A stretch of 64,000 bases of DNA, taken from NCBI RefSeq assembly GCF_016863655.1, contig NZ_BOPH01000125.1, positions 1 through 64,000 of the forward strand. Direction: 5' to 3'. This document shows, piece by piece, positions 17,932 to 25,920 of the stretch. The stretch comes from Virgisporangium ochraceum. Its GTDB lineage: Bacteria; Actinomycetota; Actinomycetes; Mycobacteriales; Micromonosporaceae. The translations under genes and the position numbers were made by a program. Position 1 is the stretch's first letter. Each line of letters opens with the position of its first letter. The notes beneath the pieces are model-generated. The model had not been told where the DNA came from and did no database searches. It saw nothing but the letters and a program-made list of their open reading frames with translations.

Positions 17932-18414
17932 ATGGGCATGGTCATGTCGTTCCATCGGGTCACGCCGGACGAGCTCGCGCGGGTCGTGGAGGATCCCGGG
18001 TGCGTCGACGACATCCTGGAGGCCGCCGGGGAGCGGGCGCAGGCGGACGGGAGCCCGGACGGTGACCTCGACAAGTCGTGGGCCGGGCTCGACTTCCTGC
18101 TGGCCGCCGCGGACGTGCCCGTGGACATCGAGGACGGCGTCATGGACTACCTGGACGACGACGGCACCGTGTCCGTGTGGGACGCGACGAAGGTCGCCGA
18201 GGCCGCGCGGGTCCTCCGCTCGACCCCGTTCGGCGAGCTGGCCCGGCATCACGACCCGGCGCGGATGACCGAGCTGGACATCTATCCCGGCATCATCTGG
18301 GTACGCGACGGCGACGAGGCGCTGGACTGGCTGCGCGAGTGCTACGAGGCCCTCGTCGCCTTCCTCGACGACGCGGCGTCGCGGGGCTGCGCGGTGGTCA
18401 AGACCTTCGGGTAG
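17932..18414 (+). CDS. DUF1877-family (YfbM-like) protein
   Basis: 160-aa cytoplasmic protein. The start MGMVMSFHRVTPDELARVVE, the central LDKSWAGLDFLL and the later EVAEAARVL-type stretch (here KVAEAARVLRSTPF) fit the DUF1877/YfbM family. Function unknown. ATG 17932 follows GGGGGAGAA at a normal distance. It is divergent from the Rieske operon, and the shared palindrome could also influence it. Confidence 0.75.
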   Translation: MGMVMSFHRVTPDELARVVEDPGCVDDILEAAGERAQADGSPDGDLDKSWAGLDFLLAAADVPVDIEDGVMDYLDDDGTVSVWDATKVAEAARVLRSTPFGELARHHDPARMTELDIYPGIIWVRDGDEALDWLRECYEALVAFLDDAASRGCAVVKTFG

Positions 18415-18439
18415 GTCCGCGGGCACTAGCCTGAGCGGT

Positions 18440-19054
18440 GTGAACTGGTTGGAGGTCGTCGGCTGGGTCGGGTCGGCGTTGCTGGTCTGGTCGTTGCTGC
18501 AGACCGGGATCCTGCGGCTGCGCGCCCTGAACCTGGTCGGCTGCCTCATCCTCATCGGCTACAACGGCGCCCTGCGCGTGTGGCCGATGGTCGGCCTCAA
18601 CGTGGTGCTCGCCGTCATCAACATCGTGTACCTGTACCGCCTGCTGACCACCCGGCACGACGAGCGCGAGTACGAGGTCGTGCGCGTCGGCGTCACCGAC
18701 GAGTTCCTCGCGCACACGATGCGGGTCCACGGCGCCGACATCGCCCGCTTCAACCCCGGCTTCCGCTGGGACCCGGCCGCGCCCGACCGGGCGGCGTTCC
18801 TCGTCGCCCGCGGCGACGAGGTGGTCGGGGTGATGCTGGTCCACCTGCTCGGCGACGGAACGGCGCGCGTGGAGCTCGACTACGTGACGCGGCGGTACCG
18901 CGACCTGACCCCGGGCGAGTTCGTGTACCGGCGCAGCGGCCTCCTGGCCGGCCTCGGCGTCCGGCGGGTCACCACACCGCCGGGAATGGTCGCCCCGTAC
19001 TACGGTCGCCTCGGCTTCCGCCGCGACGGCGACGCCTACGTGCTGACCCTCTGA
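18440..19054 (+). CDS. membrane-anchored GNAT-like protein
   Basis: 204-aa protein with two to three hydrophobic helices in residues 1-75 (VVGWVGSALLVWSLLQTGIL, VGLNVVLAVINIVYLYRLL). A C-terminal domain ends like a GNAT acetyltransferase (PGMVAPYYGRLGFRRDGDAY). The first part recalls small YgjV-type inner-membrane proteins. GTG 18440 is the only start covering the first helix. Substrate unknown. The combination suggests an acyltransferase working at the membrane surface, but the acetyl-CoA loop is not sharply recognisable, so the GNAT call is moderate. Confidence 0.6.
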   Translation: MNWLEVVGWVGSALLVWSLLQTGILRLRALNLVGCLILIGYNGALRVWPMVGLNVVLAVINIVYLYRLLTTRHDEREYEVVRVGVTDEFLAHTMRVHGADIARFNPGFRWDPAAPDRAAFLVARGDEVVGVMLVHLLGDGTARVELDYVTRRYRDLTPGEFVYRRSGLLAGLGVRRVTTPPGMVAPYYGRLGFRRDGDAYVLTL

Positions 19055-19056
19055 GC

Positions 19057-19566
19057 TCAGTCCCACCAGAGCGCGGTCGCGAGCCCGCGCCGCGCCGCGT
19101 GCGCGTAGAAGTCGAGCAGCGCGGTGAGGTACTCGCGCAGGTACGGCCGCGGATGGCCGTGCCAGTCCGACGAGTCGAGCACCTCTTCGGCCGCGGCGGG
19201 GTCGTCCGGGAGGACGTCGAGCACCGCCTCCGGGTCGATCCGTCCGAGCACCGTCGCGACCTCGGCGACCGCGTCGGGCTCGAGGGCGTTCACCGGGTGC
19301 TCCCACACCGTGTCGGGGGCGTCGCGGTACGCCGGGTTGATCTCCGTGTCACCCTCCATCGCGCGCCTCAGCGCGATGACGGTTCCGGTCTCCAGCCGCG
19401 CCAGCTCGAAGACGCGGATCAGGTCGGGCGGCGCCCAGTTGAGGTCCAGGTACTCCGACCGCGGCAGCGTGACGAACGAGCACAACCGGTCCAGCTCCTC
19501 GACGGAGGCGCGGCACGCGGTCAGGACCGGCATCGGGAGTCGCGCGAGCTGCTGGGTGACGGCCAC
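19057..19566 (-). CDS. DUF1877-like hypothetical protein
   Basis: 169-aa acidic cytoplasmic protein beginning MAVTQQLARLPMPVLTACRA and ending with FYAHAARRGLATALWWD, a pattern I associate with actinobacterial DUF1877-like proteins. No catalytic motif is visible. It converges on the membrane GNAT-like gene with a 2-base gap and lies just downstream of a truncated gene remnant. It may be a distant paralogue of the gene at 17932. Confidence 0.65.
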   Translation of the reverse strand: MAVTQQLARLPMPVLTACRASVEELDRLCSFVTLPRSEYLDLNWAPPDLIRVFELARLETGTVIALRRAMEGDTEINPAYRDAPDTVWEHPVNALEPDAVAEVATVLGRIDPEAVLDVLPDDPAAAEEVLDSSDWHGHPRPYLREYLTALLDFYAHAARRGLATALWWD

Positions 19567-19582
19567 GCCCCGAAGTGTCGCA

Positions 19583-19846
19583 TCACAGCTCCCACACGGC
19601 GGGCCGCACCGCGCCGGCGGCGTCGCGGACGTTCGCGACGAGCAGGCCGTGGTCGGTCAGCTCGACGACCGAGGTGACCGTCCAGCCGGCTGGTGCCACG
19701 AGCTCGCGGCGCGTCCCGTTGTGCCACAACGAGAGGCGGCCGCTCTCGGCCTGGACCACCATGCGGCCGCCGTCGGCCACAGCCACGCCCTTCGCCGAGT
19801 GTTCGCCGGGCCCGAGCGGCACGACGGTGCGGTGGTTGCCGGCGTT
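19583..19846 (-). pseudogene. C-terminal fragment of a beta-propeller-like protein
   Basis: About 87 codons in one minus-strand frame read as a plausible protein end, with phrases such as GVAVADGGRMVVQAESGRLS and TVTSVVELTDHGLLVANVRD. This resembles the last blades of a propeller or repeat protein. Upstream of about 19846 the frame turns into Arg/Pro/Gly-rich low-information sequence with no start or promoter, so the gene is taken as 5'-truncated. Confidence 0.5.
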
Positions 19847-20157
19847 CCCACCGGGCGGCCCGGGTCGTCCCGGCGGCACCGAGGTGCATCGGGCTGACCG
19901 CCGCGGCGGTCGCGGCGGTCGCGGCCGGCGGGTTCCGCCACGGGTCGGCCGGCCGCCGCCGGTGGAGTGACCGGGCCGCGGACAACGACCGGGCACAAAC
20001 GAACATCATCCAGGCAAGATGATGTTCGTCCATGCCCGGTGACGCAGCCCGACCCATGACCACCACTGCCGCGCGCCGGGCGATGCGCGGGTCCCGGTCG
20101 CCGACCGGGCGCAGGCCATCATGCTGGCCCGCGAGTCCGGAATGGGCTGACGCACGT
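19847..20157. other. decayed intergenic region with long hairpin
   Basis: No intact gene is seen. A short protein-like tail ending ADRAQAIMLARESGMG, with stop just before 20150, is visible on the plus strand and looks like the end of another lost gene. The centre holds the long inverted repeat listed separately. The composition and broken frames on both sides suggest an old insertion or deletion. Confidence 0.45.
19988..20040. repeat. 23-bp near-perfect inverted repeat with 7-base loop
   Basis: Arms 19988-20010 and 20018-20040 match in 20 of 23 positions (outer ACCGGGCA/TGCCCGGT and inner ACGAACATCATC/GATGATGTTCGT, with three mismatches between), around the loop CAGGCAA. Each arm would encode MMFV-x-AR reading outward. 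No T-run follows, so it is not a classic terminator. Candidate insertion-sequence end, MITE-like element or dispersed palindrome. Confidence 0.75.
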
Positions 20158-21180
20158 CTACATGGACCCGTCGAACACCTCGACCAGCGGCCAGATCGTG
20201 TCCTCGCCGACGCCGAGCATGACGAGGGTGACGTCGGGGCCGGGGTAGTGCCGCAGCAGGGCGCTGACGCCGAAGCTCACGCCCTCCTTCTCGTGGTAGC
20301 GGTCGTCTCGGAACTCCAGGCCGTACCCCTGCGGCAGGTAGCCCTCGGGGTACGCGTGCGGCACGAGCATCGCGGCGGTCGACTCCGGTCCGAGCAGCCG
20401 GCCACCGACGAGCGCGCGGTGGAACAGGGCGAGGTCGCCGACCGTCGACCAGGCGCCGCCGGCCGGGTCGCCGACCGGCGGGTACGAGAAGATGTTGCGC
20501 CGCCACCCGGTCACCGCGCCGTTGCCGTCGCGGATCGCCTCGACGCCCTCGGCGACGTTCGGTTCGACGACGTCCATGCGCAGGAAGGCCGACCGGGTCA
20601 TGCCGGCGCGGTCGAAGACCTCGGCCGCCACGTAGTCGCGGTAGCGGCCGCCGGTGGCCCGCTCGACCATGAGGCCCAGCAGGATGTATCCGGCGTTGCA
20701 GTACCGGCAGCTCTCGCCCGGCGCGAACTTCGGCGGCCTGGTGACGAAGTGCGGCAGGTGGTCGGCCGTCTCGGTGAACGCGTACGTGGGGTCGCTGACG
20801 AACAGGTCCTCGAACCGTTCACCGTCGAGTTCGTCGGCGTCGTCGGCGATTCCGGAGGTGTGGCAGAGCAGCATGTGCGCGGTGACGTCCGGCGAGATCG
20901 TGGTGCCGGTCAGCCCGAGGTAGTCCACGGCCGAGGTGTCGAGCGCGAACGCGCCGCGCTCGACCTGCTGCAGCACGGCCACGGCGGTGAACAGCTTCGT
21001 CACCGACGCGGTGTCGAACCTGGTGTCGACCGTGCACGGCACGCGCCACGCCCGGTTGGCGTATCCGTACGCGGCGGCGTGCAGGGGCTCGCCTCCGCCG
21101 GTCACCAGGACCGCGCCGGTGAACTCGTCACGCGCGGCGAGCCGGTCGAGGGTGGCGGTGAACTCCGTGAGGTCGGGCAT
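20158..21180 (-). CDS. serine hydrolase, class C beta-lactamase/D-alanyl-D-alanine carboxypeptidase fold
   Basis: 340-aa beta-lactamase-related esterase or peptidase. The catalytic SxxK is in TASVTKLF (about residue 55), the YxN equivalent in CRYCNAGYILLG (about 155), and a late HEKEGVSFG replaces the KTG/HxG box. No signal peptide, so probably cytoplasmic. ATG 21180 is used; ATG 21192 would add four residues, and neither has a clear Shine-Dalgarno. Substrate unknown. Divergent from the secreted lectin-like gene. Confidence 0.85.
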   Translation of the reverse strand: MPDLTEFTATLDRLAARDEFTGAVLVTGGGEPLHAAAYGYANRAWRVPCTVDTRFDTASVTKLFTAVAVLQQVERGAFALDTSAVDYLGLTGTTISPDVTAHMLLCHTSGIADDADELDGERFEDLFVSDPTYAFTETADHLPHFVTRPPKFAPGESCRYCNAGYILLGLMVERATGGRYRDYVAAEVFDRAGMTRSAFLRMDVVEPNVAEGVEAIRDGNGAVTGWRRNIFSYPPVGDPAGGAWSTVGDLALFHRALVGGRLLGPESTAAMLVPHAYPEGYLPQGYGLEFRDDRYHEKEGVSFGVSALLRHYPGPDVTLVMLGVGEDTIWPLVEVFDGSM

Positions 21181-21279
21181 GGCGGCGAGCATGGCAAAGC
21201 GCCGGCCCGCGCCGCCACCGAATTGGCCTACGTAGATCCGCGTATGGAACCGCACGGGCCGACGCCGTTTCATGGCCGG

Positions 21280-21837
21280 GTGAAACGACTTCTCGCCCTG
21301 ATGGTGCTCGTGACCGCCGTCGTGCTGCCGGCCGCGCCGGCGATGGCCGACCCGCCGGCGATGGCCGACGCGCCGGCGATGGCCGACGTGTCCACCCCGT
21401 CGAGGTTGCTGAACCTCGGTGCCGGCAAGGTCCTCGGTTGGAACGGTGAGGTAGCGCCGCCGCCGGGAGGCGCGCTGCACCTGTGGGTGCGCGTCACGCA
21501 TCCCGCAACCGTTGCGCTGCCCGGGTTCTCGGCGCCGTACCAGCTGCGCAACCCGGTCACCGGCCTGTGCCTCGAAGACTACGGAGACGGCGCCCAGATC
21601 GTCCTGACCGGGTGCGGAACCGACCCGGCGGACGACTCGCCGCAGCTGTGGCAGCACCACCGCACGCCCGACCGCATCGCGCACCAGCGCCCGTTCGGCT
21701 TCCTGTTCAACCGGTCCACCGGCCGGGTACTCACCGCTGTGCCGTCGACCGGCACCCGGCCGAACGTGGTCGTGACCGTGGCACCGTCCGGTTCGGACAG
21801 TGCCGCGTACCAGCTCTGGACCGCGCTGGCGCCGTAG
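21280..21837 (+). CDS. secreted ricin-B-like (beta-trefoil) protein
   Basis: 185-aa secreted protein. GTG 21280 begins a signal peptide (VKRLLALMVLVTAVVLPAAPAMA). After it come QLRNPVTGLCLEDYGDGAQIVLTGCG-type and PQLWQHH segments, typical of ricin-type trefoil repeats that bind sugars. The region after the signal peptide repeats PAMAD three times. ATG 21244 is an alternative start but would bury the signal sequence behind 12 residues. It converges on a response-regulator gene with a 15-base gap. Confidence 0.7.
   Translation: MKRLLALMVLVTAVVLPAAPAMADPPAMADAPAMADVSTPSRLLNLGAGKVLGWNGEVAPPPGGALHLWVRVTHPATVALPGFSAPYQLRNPVTGLCLEDYGDGAQIVLTGCGTDPADDSPQLWQHHRTPDRIAHQRPFGFLFNRSTGRVLTAVPSTGTRPNVVVTVAPSGSDSAAYQLWTALAP
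21337..21390 (+). repeat. three tandem 18-bp repeats in a signal-peptide region
   Basis: The unit CCGGCGATGGCCGACSCG occurs at 21337, 21355 and 21373, encoding PAMAD(P/A/V) three times. Each copy recreates an Ala-x-Ala signal peptidase site (AMA-D), so the cleavage point is triplicated in frame. Confidence 0.85.
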
Positions 21838-21852
21838 AGCCGTACGCTCGTC

Positions 21853-22506
21853 TCACGTCGGGCGGACGAGGCCGTGTTCGTACGCGTAGATGACCGCGTG
21901 GACGCGGTCGCGCAGGCCGAGTTTCATCAGCACCCGCGCCACGTGGGTCTTGGCGGTGGCGTCGCTGACCACCAGTTCGGCGGCCAGTTCGGCGTTCGAC
22001 AGCCCGCGGGCCAGCATGTGCAGCACCTCGGCTTCGCGGGGCGTCAGCAGGTCCAGGCGGGGCGGCGGTCCGGGTTCGGTGCGCAGGCCGGCGAACGCGG
22101 CGATGACCGACCGCGTCACCAGCGGGTCCAGCAGGGCCTCACCGCGGGCCGCGACGCGGATCGCCTCGACGAGCCGTTCGGGCGGCGCGACCTTCAGCAG
22201 GAAGCCGGCGGCGCCGGCGCGCAGCGCCTCCCGGACGTAGCCGTCCTCGTTGAACGTGGTCAGCACGACGACGCGGACGTCCGGGTCGGTGGCGAGGATC
22301 CGCCTCGTCGCGGCGAGGCCGTCCATGCCGGGCATGCGGACGTCCATGAGCACCACGTCGGGCCGCAGCGCCGCCACCGCCCGCACGGCCGTCCCGCCGC
22401 TGGACGCGTCACCAACGACCTCGATGTCCTCCTCGGCCTCCAGCACCATGCGCAGCCCGGCCCGGATCATGCTCTCGTCGTCGGCCACCAGGACCCGGAT
22501 CGTCAT
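21853..22506 (-). CDS. NarL/LuxR-type response regulator
   Basis: 217-aa response regulator: receiver domain with phosphoacceptor Asp in DVVLMDVRMPGMDGL (residue about 54), conserved Thr in VVVLTTFNEDGYV, and a C-terminal LuxR helix-turn-helix (LTPREAEVLHMLARGLSNAE). The ATG at 22506 overlaps the stop of the cognate kinase (ATGA). Targets unknown; no ABC genes are adjacent. Confidence 0.93.
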   Translation of the reverse strand: MTIRVLVADDESMIRAGLRMVLEAEEDIEVVGDASSGGTAVRAVAALRPDVVLMDVRMPGMDGLAATRRILATDPDVRVVVLTTFNEDGYVREALRAGAAGFLLKVAPPERLVEAIRVAARGEALLDPLVTRSVIAAFAGLRTEPGPPPRLDLLTPREAEVLHMLARGLSNAELAAELVVSDATAKTHVARVLMKLGLRDRVHAVIYAYEHGLVRPT

Positions 22507-23654
22507 GCGTCGGCCCCGCCGGGGAGGGGCAGCGCCGCGCGGACGGCGAAGCCTCCGCCGGTGGACGGGCCGGCCTCGACCGTCCCGCCGTAGACGGCCA
22601 CCCGCTCCCGCATTCCCAACAGTCCATGTCCGCCGGCTCCGGCCGGGCCGTCGGGCGCGGTGCCGTCCGCGAGGGGACCGTCGTCGGTGACCGCGATGGC
22701 CAGCCAGCCGTCGCCGTAGTCGAGGTGCACGTCGGCCCGGGTGGGACCGGCGTGCCGCAACGTGTTGCCCAGCGCCTCCTGGACCACCCGGTACGCGGCG
22801 AGGTCGAGCCCCGGCGGCAGCGGTCGCGGCACCCCGGTGACGCGCAGGTCGACCGGCATCCCCGCCGCCCGGAGCTGGCCGAGCAGCCGGTCGAGGTCGC
22901 CGAGCCGGGGGAGCGGGGCCAACGGCGCCGGCTCGTCGACGCGCAGCAGCCCGACGGTGCGGTGCAGCTCGCCGACCGCCTCGCGTCCGAGGCGCTCCAC
23001 GTCGAGCAGCGCGTCGCGGTGCCGCGTGGCGGTGGGGTCCCGGTCGAGGTGACGCCGTACGCCGGCGACCCGCACCGTCATCACGCTCACGGTGTGCGCG
23101 ACGGCGTCGTGCAGTTCGCGGGCGATCCTGGCCCGTTCCTCCTCGACCGCCTCCCGTGCCCGCCGCTCCTGTTCGGCCACCAGGTCCTGGGCGAGCCCGG
23201 CCAGCCGTTCGGCGCGGTCGGCCTCGCGGCGCAGCAGCCGGCCGGCGGTCCAGGCGACGGCGCACCCGACGCTCCACACCACGGCGTCCCACGGCCGGAC
23301 CGGCCACCGCGCCGTGATCGCGGTGAGCAGCACGGTGGCCGGAAGCGCGGCGACGGCCACCGGATCGGCGCTGCGGCGGGCCACGGTGGACAACGCGAAG
23401 AGGCAGCCGATCACGACCGACCCGGTGATCGCGGCGACGCCGGGGAGCTGCGTGACGACCACGACGGCGACGAACACGCCGAGGCATCCGAGCGGCAGCC
23501 GCGAGCGGAACAGCATCGCCGCGGCCGCGACGACCACCGCCGCCACGGCGGCCGGTTCCCGGTACAGGCGGCCGTCGTCGAGCGCGAGCTCCGCGACGCC
23601 GATGGCGAGAAGGGCGGCGGCGAACGCGACGTCCACCGGGTGTGGCGCCTGCAT
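22503..23654 (-). CDS. NarL-type sensor histidine kinase
   Basis: 383-aa kinase. Four to six N-terminal membrane helices (residues about 1-140) are followed by a HisKA_3 dimerisation segment with the phosphorylated His in RARIARELHDAVAHTVSVM, then an ATPase domain (VVQEALGNTLRHAG; GAGGHGLLGMRERV). No extracellular sensor domain of any size, so it probably senses membrane or envelope state. First gene of the pair with the response regulator. Promoter lies in the AT-rich CATAAATATCG region near 23694-23704. Confidence 0.92.
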   Translation of the reverse strand: MQAPHPVDVAFAAALLAIGVAELALDDGRLYREPAAVAAVVVAAAAMLFRSRLPLGCLGVFVAVVVVTQLPGVAAITGSVVIGCLFALSTVARRSADPVAVAALPATVLLTAITARWPVRPWDAVVWSVGCAVAWTAGRLLRREADRAERLAGLAQDLVAEQERRAREAVEEERARIARELHDAVAHTVSVMTVRVAGVRRHLDRDPTATRHRDALLDVERLGREAVGELHRTVGLLRVDEPAPLAPLPRLGDLDRLLGQLRAAGMPVDLRVTGVPRPLPPGLDLAAYRVVQEALGNTLRHAGPTRADVHLDYGDGWLAIAVTDDGPLADGTAPDGPAGAGGHGLLGMRERVAVYGGTVEAGPSTGGGFAVRAALPLPGGADA

Positions 23655-23826
23655 GGCACGACGCTACCGCCGCGTCCCGGCTTCGTCGTCGTCATAAATA
23701 TCGACACGCGCCGCCGCCGCGTCCGCCGGACGGCCGAGCCGCGGACCGCGCCGCCGGGCGACGACGGACCGGGCCCGGACGGCCGACGCTGTGACCCATC
23801 GACCGAATGGAGAGGAAGCCTTGGAC

Positions 23827-24426
23827 ATGGCATCGACGTACATGCGGGTGGCGGGTGCGCTGACGGCCTTCGGCGGCATCGCCTGGGGTGTCGCGTGGAT
23901 CGTGACCCCGTCGAGTTCCGACGACCACAACCTGCTGGAGTTCTGGGCCAGCGTCCCGTTCTCGGTGGGCCTGCTGGCGCTGCTCACCGCGATGTGGGTC
24001 ACCGCCGCGACCGGTACCGGCCGATGGGGGCGCGGGTTCCTCGCCGCCGAGGCCGTCGCGGTCGTGCTGGCGCTGTGCTGGACGTTGCCGTACCTGGTGG
24101 ACATCGACCGGCCCAACACGGGCGTGCTGATGGTGCTGGACCTGTTCTGGCCGTTGAGCATGCTGGGTCTGGTCGTCGTCGGTGTGCTGGTGGCCCGGGC
24201 GCGGCGCTGGCCGCGTCCCCTGCGTTACCTGCCGCTCGCCGCGAGCCTGCTGCTGGTGGTGGACATGGCGTTCTTCTGGGCCTCCGACCGCGTGGCCACC
24301 CTGGTGACCGGCAGCTACCTCGCGGTCTCCTACGGCATCCTCGGGGTCATGATGATCCGGTCTGCTGCTGACGCTTGTAGTTCTCGTTCTCCCGAAGAGC
24401 CTCTTCGAGCTGATCCTCGAGGATGA
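23827..24426 (+). CDS. integral membrane protein, six helices
   Basis: 199-aa membrane protein with about six hydrophobic helices (GALTAFGGIAWGVAWIV, VPFSVGLLALLTAMWV, VVVGVLVARAR) and no known domain. ATG 23827 is preceded by AGAGGAAG at a good distance; GTG 23791 and TTG 23821 are in frame but less likely. The last 26 codons overlap the convergent MerR gene, an 80-base tail-to-tail overlap. Function unknown. Confidence 0.7.
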   Translation: MASTYMRVAGALTAFGGIAWGVAWIVTPSSSDDHNLLEFWASVPFSVGLLALLTAMWVTAATGTGRWGRGFLAAEAVAVVLALCWTLPYLVDIDRPNTGVLMVLDLFWPLSMLGLVVVGVLVARARRWPRPLRYLPLAASLLLVVDMAFFWASDRVATLVTGSYLAVSYGILGVMMIRSAADACSSRSPEEPLRADPRG

Positions 24427-24667
24427 TGATGCGGCAGGCGGCCTCCAGCGGGGTTCCCCCGTCGACCAGTTCCCGGGCCCGGGCGGCGAGGCGCAACTGG
24501 TAGCGGGAGTACCGGCGGTGTCCGCCGGCCGACCGGAGCGGGGCGATCAGCTTCGCCTCGCCGAGCCGGCGCAGGAAGTCCTGGGTGGCGCCGGTGATCT
24601 CCGCGGCGCGGCCCATCGTGTAGGCGGGATAGTCTTCGTCGCCGAACATGTCGTCGGGTTGGGCCAT
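24347..24667 (-). CDS. small MerR-family regulator
   Basis: 106-aa MerR-type DNA-binding protein. YTMGRAAEITGATQDFLRRL and APLRSAGGHRRYSRYQ form the winged helix, followed by a short helix but no effector domain. Proteins of this size are common in actinobacteria, often as environmental or developmental regulators. ATG 24667 is preceded by GGAGGTA, and a 12-bp GC hairpin stands directly upstream of that ribosome-binding site, so translation or transcript elongation may be regulated. Confidence 0.85.
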   Translation of the reverse strand: MAQPDDMFGDEDYPAYTMGRAAEITGATQDFLRRLGEAKLIAPLRSAGGHRRYSRYQLRLAARARELVDGGTPLEAACRIIILEDQLEEALRENENYKRQQQTGSS

Positions 24668-24685
24668 GCAGTACCTCCACGATGA

Positions 24686-24713
24686 GGGCCCCGGCGCGGA
24701 AGCGCCGGGGCCC
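24686..24713. terminator. 12-bp perfect GC stem with GGAA loop
   Basis: GGGCCCCGGCGC (24686-24697) pairs with GCGCCGGGGCCC (24702-24713) around GGAA. On the minus strand it sits in the leader of the MerR gene, 10-15 bases ahead of its Shine-Dalgarno, so it could be an attenuator or translational switch. On the plus strand it could terminate readthrough, but no T-run follows. Confidence 0.55.
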
Positions 24714-25183
24714 GGGTTAATGGGTCAGAAACACCATCTTGACGTGTCCACACCGACTGCTGAATACGGTTGTCGGTGCGAGGATCGCATCTGCGTGACC
24801 GGAGACCACCTTTCGTTCGATGGAACCTGCGGTGTCCGCCCCAGCGGTGGAATCACGCGTGGTGGCGGGCGATCCAACGGTGTTCAGCCCTCCCTTTCCT
24901 CGTCCTTCAACCTGTCTTTCAATGCTGGTCTTGCAACTGCTTACTTCGCGTTCCGTAATGCCGAGCGAGCCCGGAAGGCGTCCGAACTCCGTTTTGTGCC
25001 CGGTCGTCTGCGTCTTCGACGATCACTTCCTTCAACCCCAGAAACATTAGCAAGGCCCGGTCAGAATGTCTAGTGCCGCCGCGCCAGATTTTCTGACCGG
25101 ATGGAGCCAGGTCACTATGCTGGCCGGGCACCGGAGCCGCGCCCCCGTCGGAGGGCCGCGGTGTCCGGACGGGGGAGGAACTG
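24714..25183. other. low-GC intergenic region with several inverted repeats
   Basis: About 470 bases without a convincing gene, with clearly lower GC (roughly half in 24900-25050) than the neighbours. It holds a 7-bp stem CACCGAC/GTCGGTG (24751-24778) and a 10-bp perfect inverted repeat CCGGTCAGAA/TTCTGACCGG (25057-25100). It may contain the MerR promoter, a non-coding RNA or a remnant of foreign DNA. The Shine-Dalgarno GGGGGAGGA of the lipoprotein gene closes the region. Confidence 0.5.
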
Positions 25184-25819
25184 ATGCGGCGACTGGTCAC
25201 GCTCGGCGTGGTGGCGCTGATGCTCGGCGGCGGTTCGGTGCTCGGCGGCTGCTCGGTGCTGGGCCGGCACGAGGTGAAGAAGCCGCAGCGCCTCACCTCG
25301 ACGCTCTGCGACGCGATCGGCGTCGACGCGCTGCGCGGGCTCGTCCCGGACGGGAAGATCGAGCAGTACGCCGGAGCCGACGACAACCTCGTCGACGACC
25401 TGGCCGACGCGGGCTGCAACGTCACCGTGGCGAACGACGCCGGGTGGGGCGACGTGCGGATCCTGGTCCGGCGGGCCGGGCAGACCGCGACGAGCACCGC
25501 GCGCGAGTACGCCGGAACCCTCCTGAGGACCGAGTGCGGCAAGATCGCGGAGCCCGGCTGGGCGACCGGCATGGCCGAGCACAACAGGGACTTCACGGCC
25601 GGCCCTCCGACCGAGCCCACCGGCGTCGGCGACGAGGCCTGCATGATCACCGCCGAGCACACGCTCCTCGACGACCGAGTCGCCCAGGTCTGGGTCTACG
25701 CCCGCCGCGGCATCGAGTTCGTCCAGCTCGAGTACACGTGGGGAGGCGGCGACATCACGGCGATGTCGGCGAAGGCCGTCGACCTCACCAGGGCCGTCTT
25801 CGGCGCCCGGCTGAGCTAG
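25184..25819 (+). CDS. secreted lipoprotein of unknown function
   Basis: 211-aa lipoprotein. A type II signal peptide with lipobox VLGGC (Cys about residue 23) anchors it outside the membrane. The rest recalls DUF3558-like actinobacterial lipoproteins: paired cysteines (TLCDAIG, AGCNVTV, TECGKIA, EACMITA) suggest two disulphides. ATG 25184 is preceded by a strong GGGGGAGGA. No functional context. Confidence 0.8.
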   Translation: MRRLVTLGVVALMLGGGSVLGGCSVLGRHEVKKPQRLTSTLCDAIGVDALRGLVPDGKIEQYAGADDNLVDDLADAGCNVTVANDAGWGDVRILVRRAGQTATSTAREYAGTLLRTECGKIAEPGWATGMAEHNRDFTAGPPTEPTGVGDEACMITAEHTLLDDRVAQVWVYARRGIEFVQLEYTWGGGDITAMSAKAVDLTRAVFGARLS

Positions 25820-25920
25820 CGGGACCTATGGCGTAGGCCACATCCGGGTCGCGCCCGTCGAAATGCCGCCGGGTCCGCGTCATGTCGGCACAGGCGAGGG
25901 GACCGGCAAGGGGTGGCTGA

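Noticed and set aside
21244..21279. Upstream ATG for the secreted lectin-like gene
   Set aside because: It would place 12 residues before the basic start of the signal peptide; GTG 21280 gives a normal signal peptide.
24919..25047. 42-codon minus-strand frame MFLGLKEVIVEDADD...
   Set aside because: Looks slightly protein-like but has no ribosome-binding site and no known family; kept only as part of the low-GC region note.
24820..25050. Plus-strand 76-codon frame in the low-GC region
   Set aside because: No ribosome-binding site, unusual composition and no family match.
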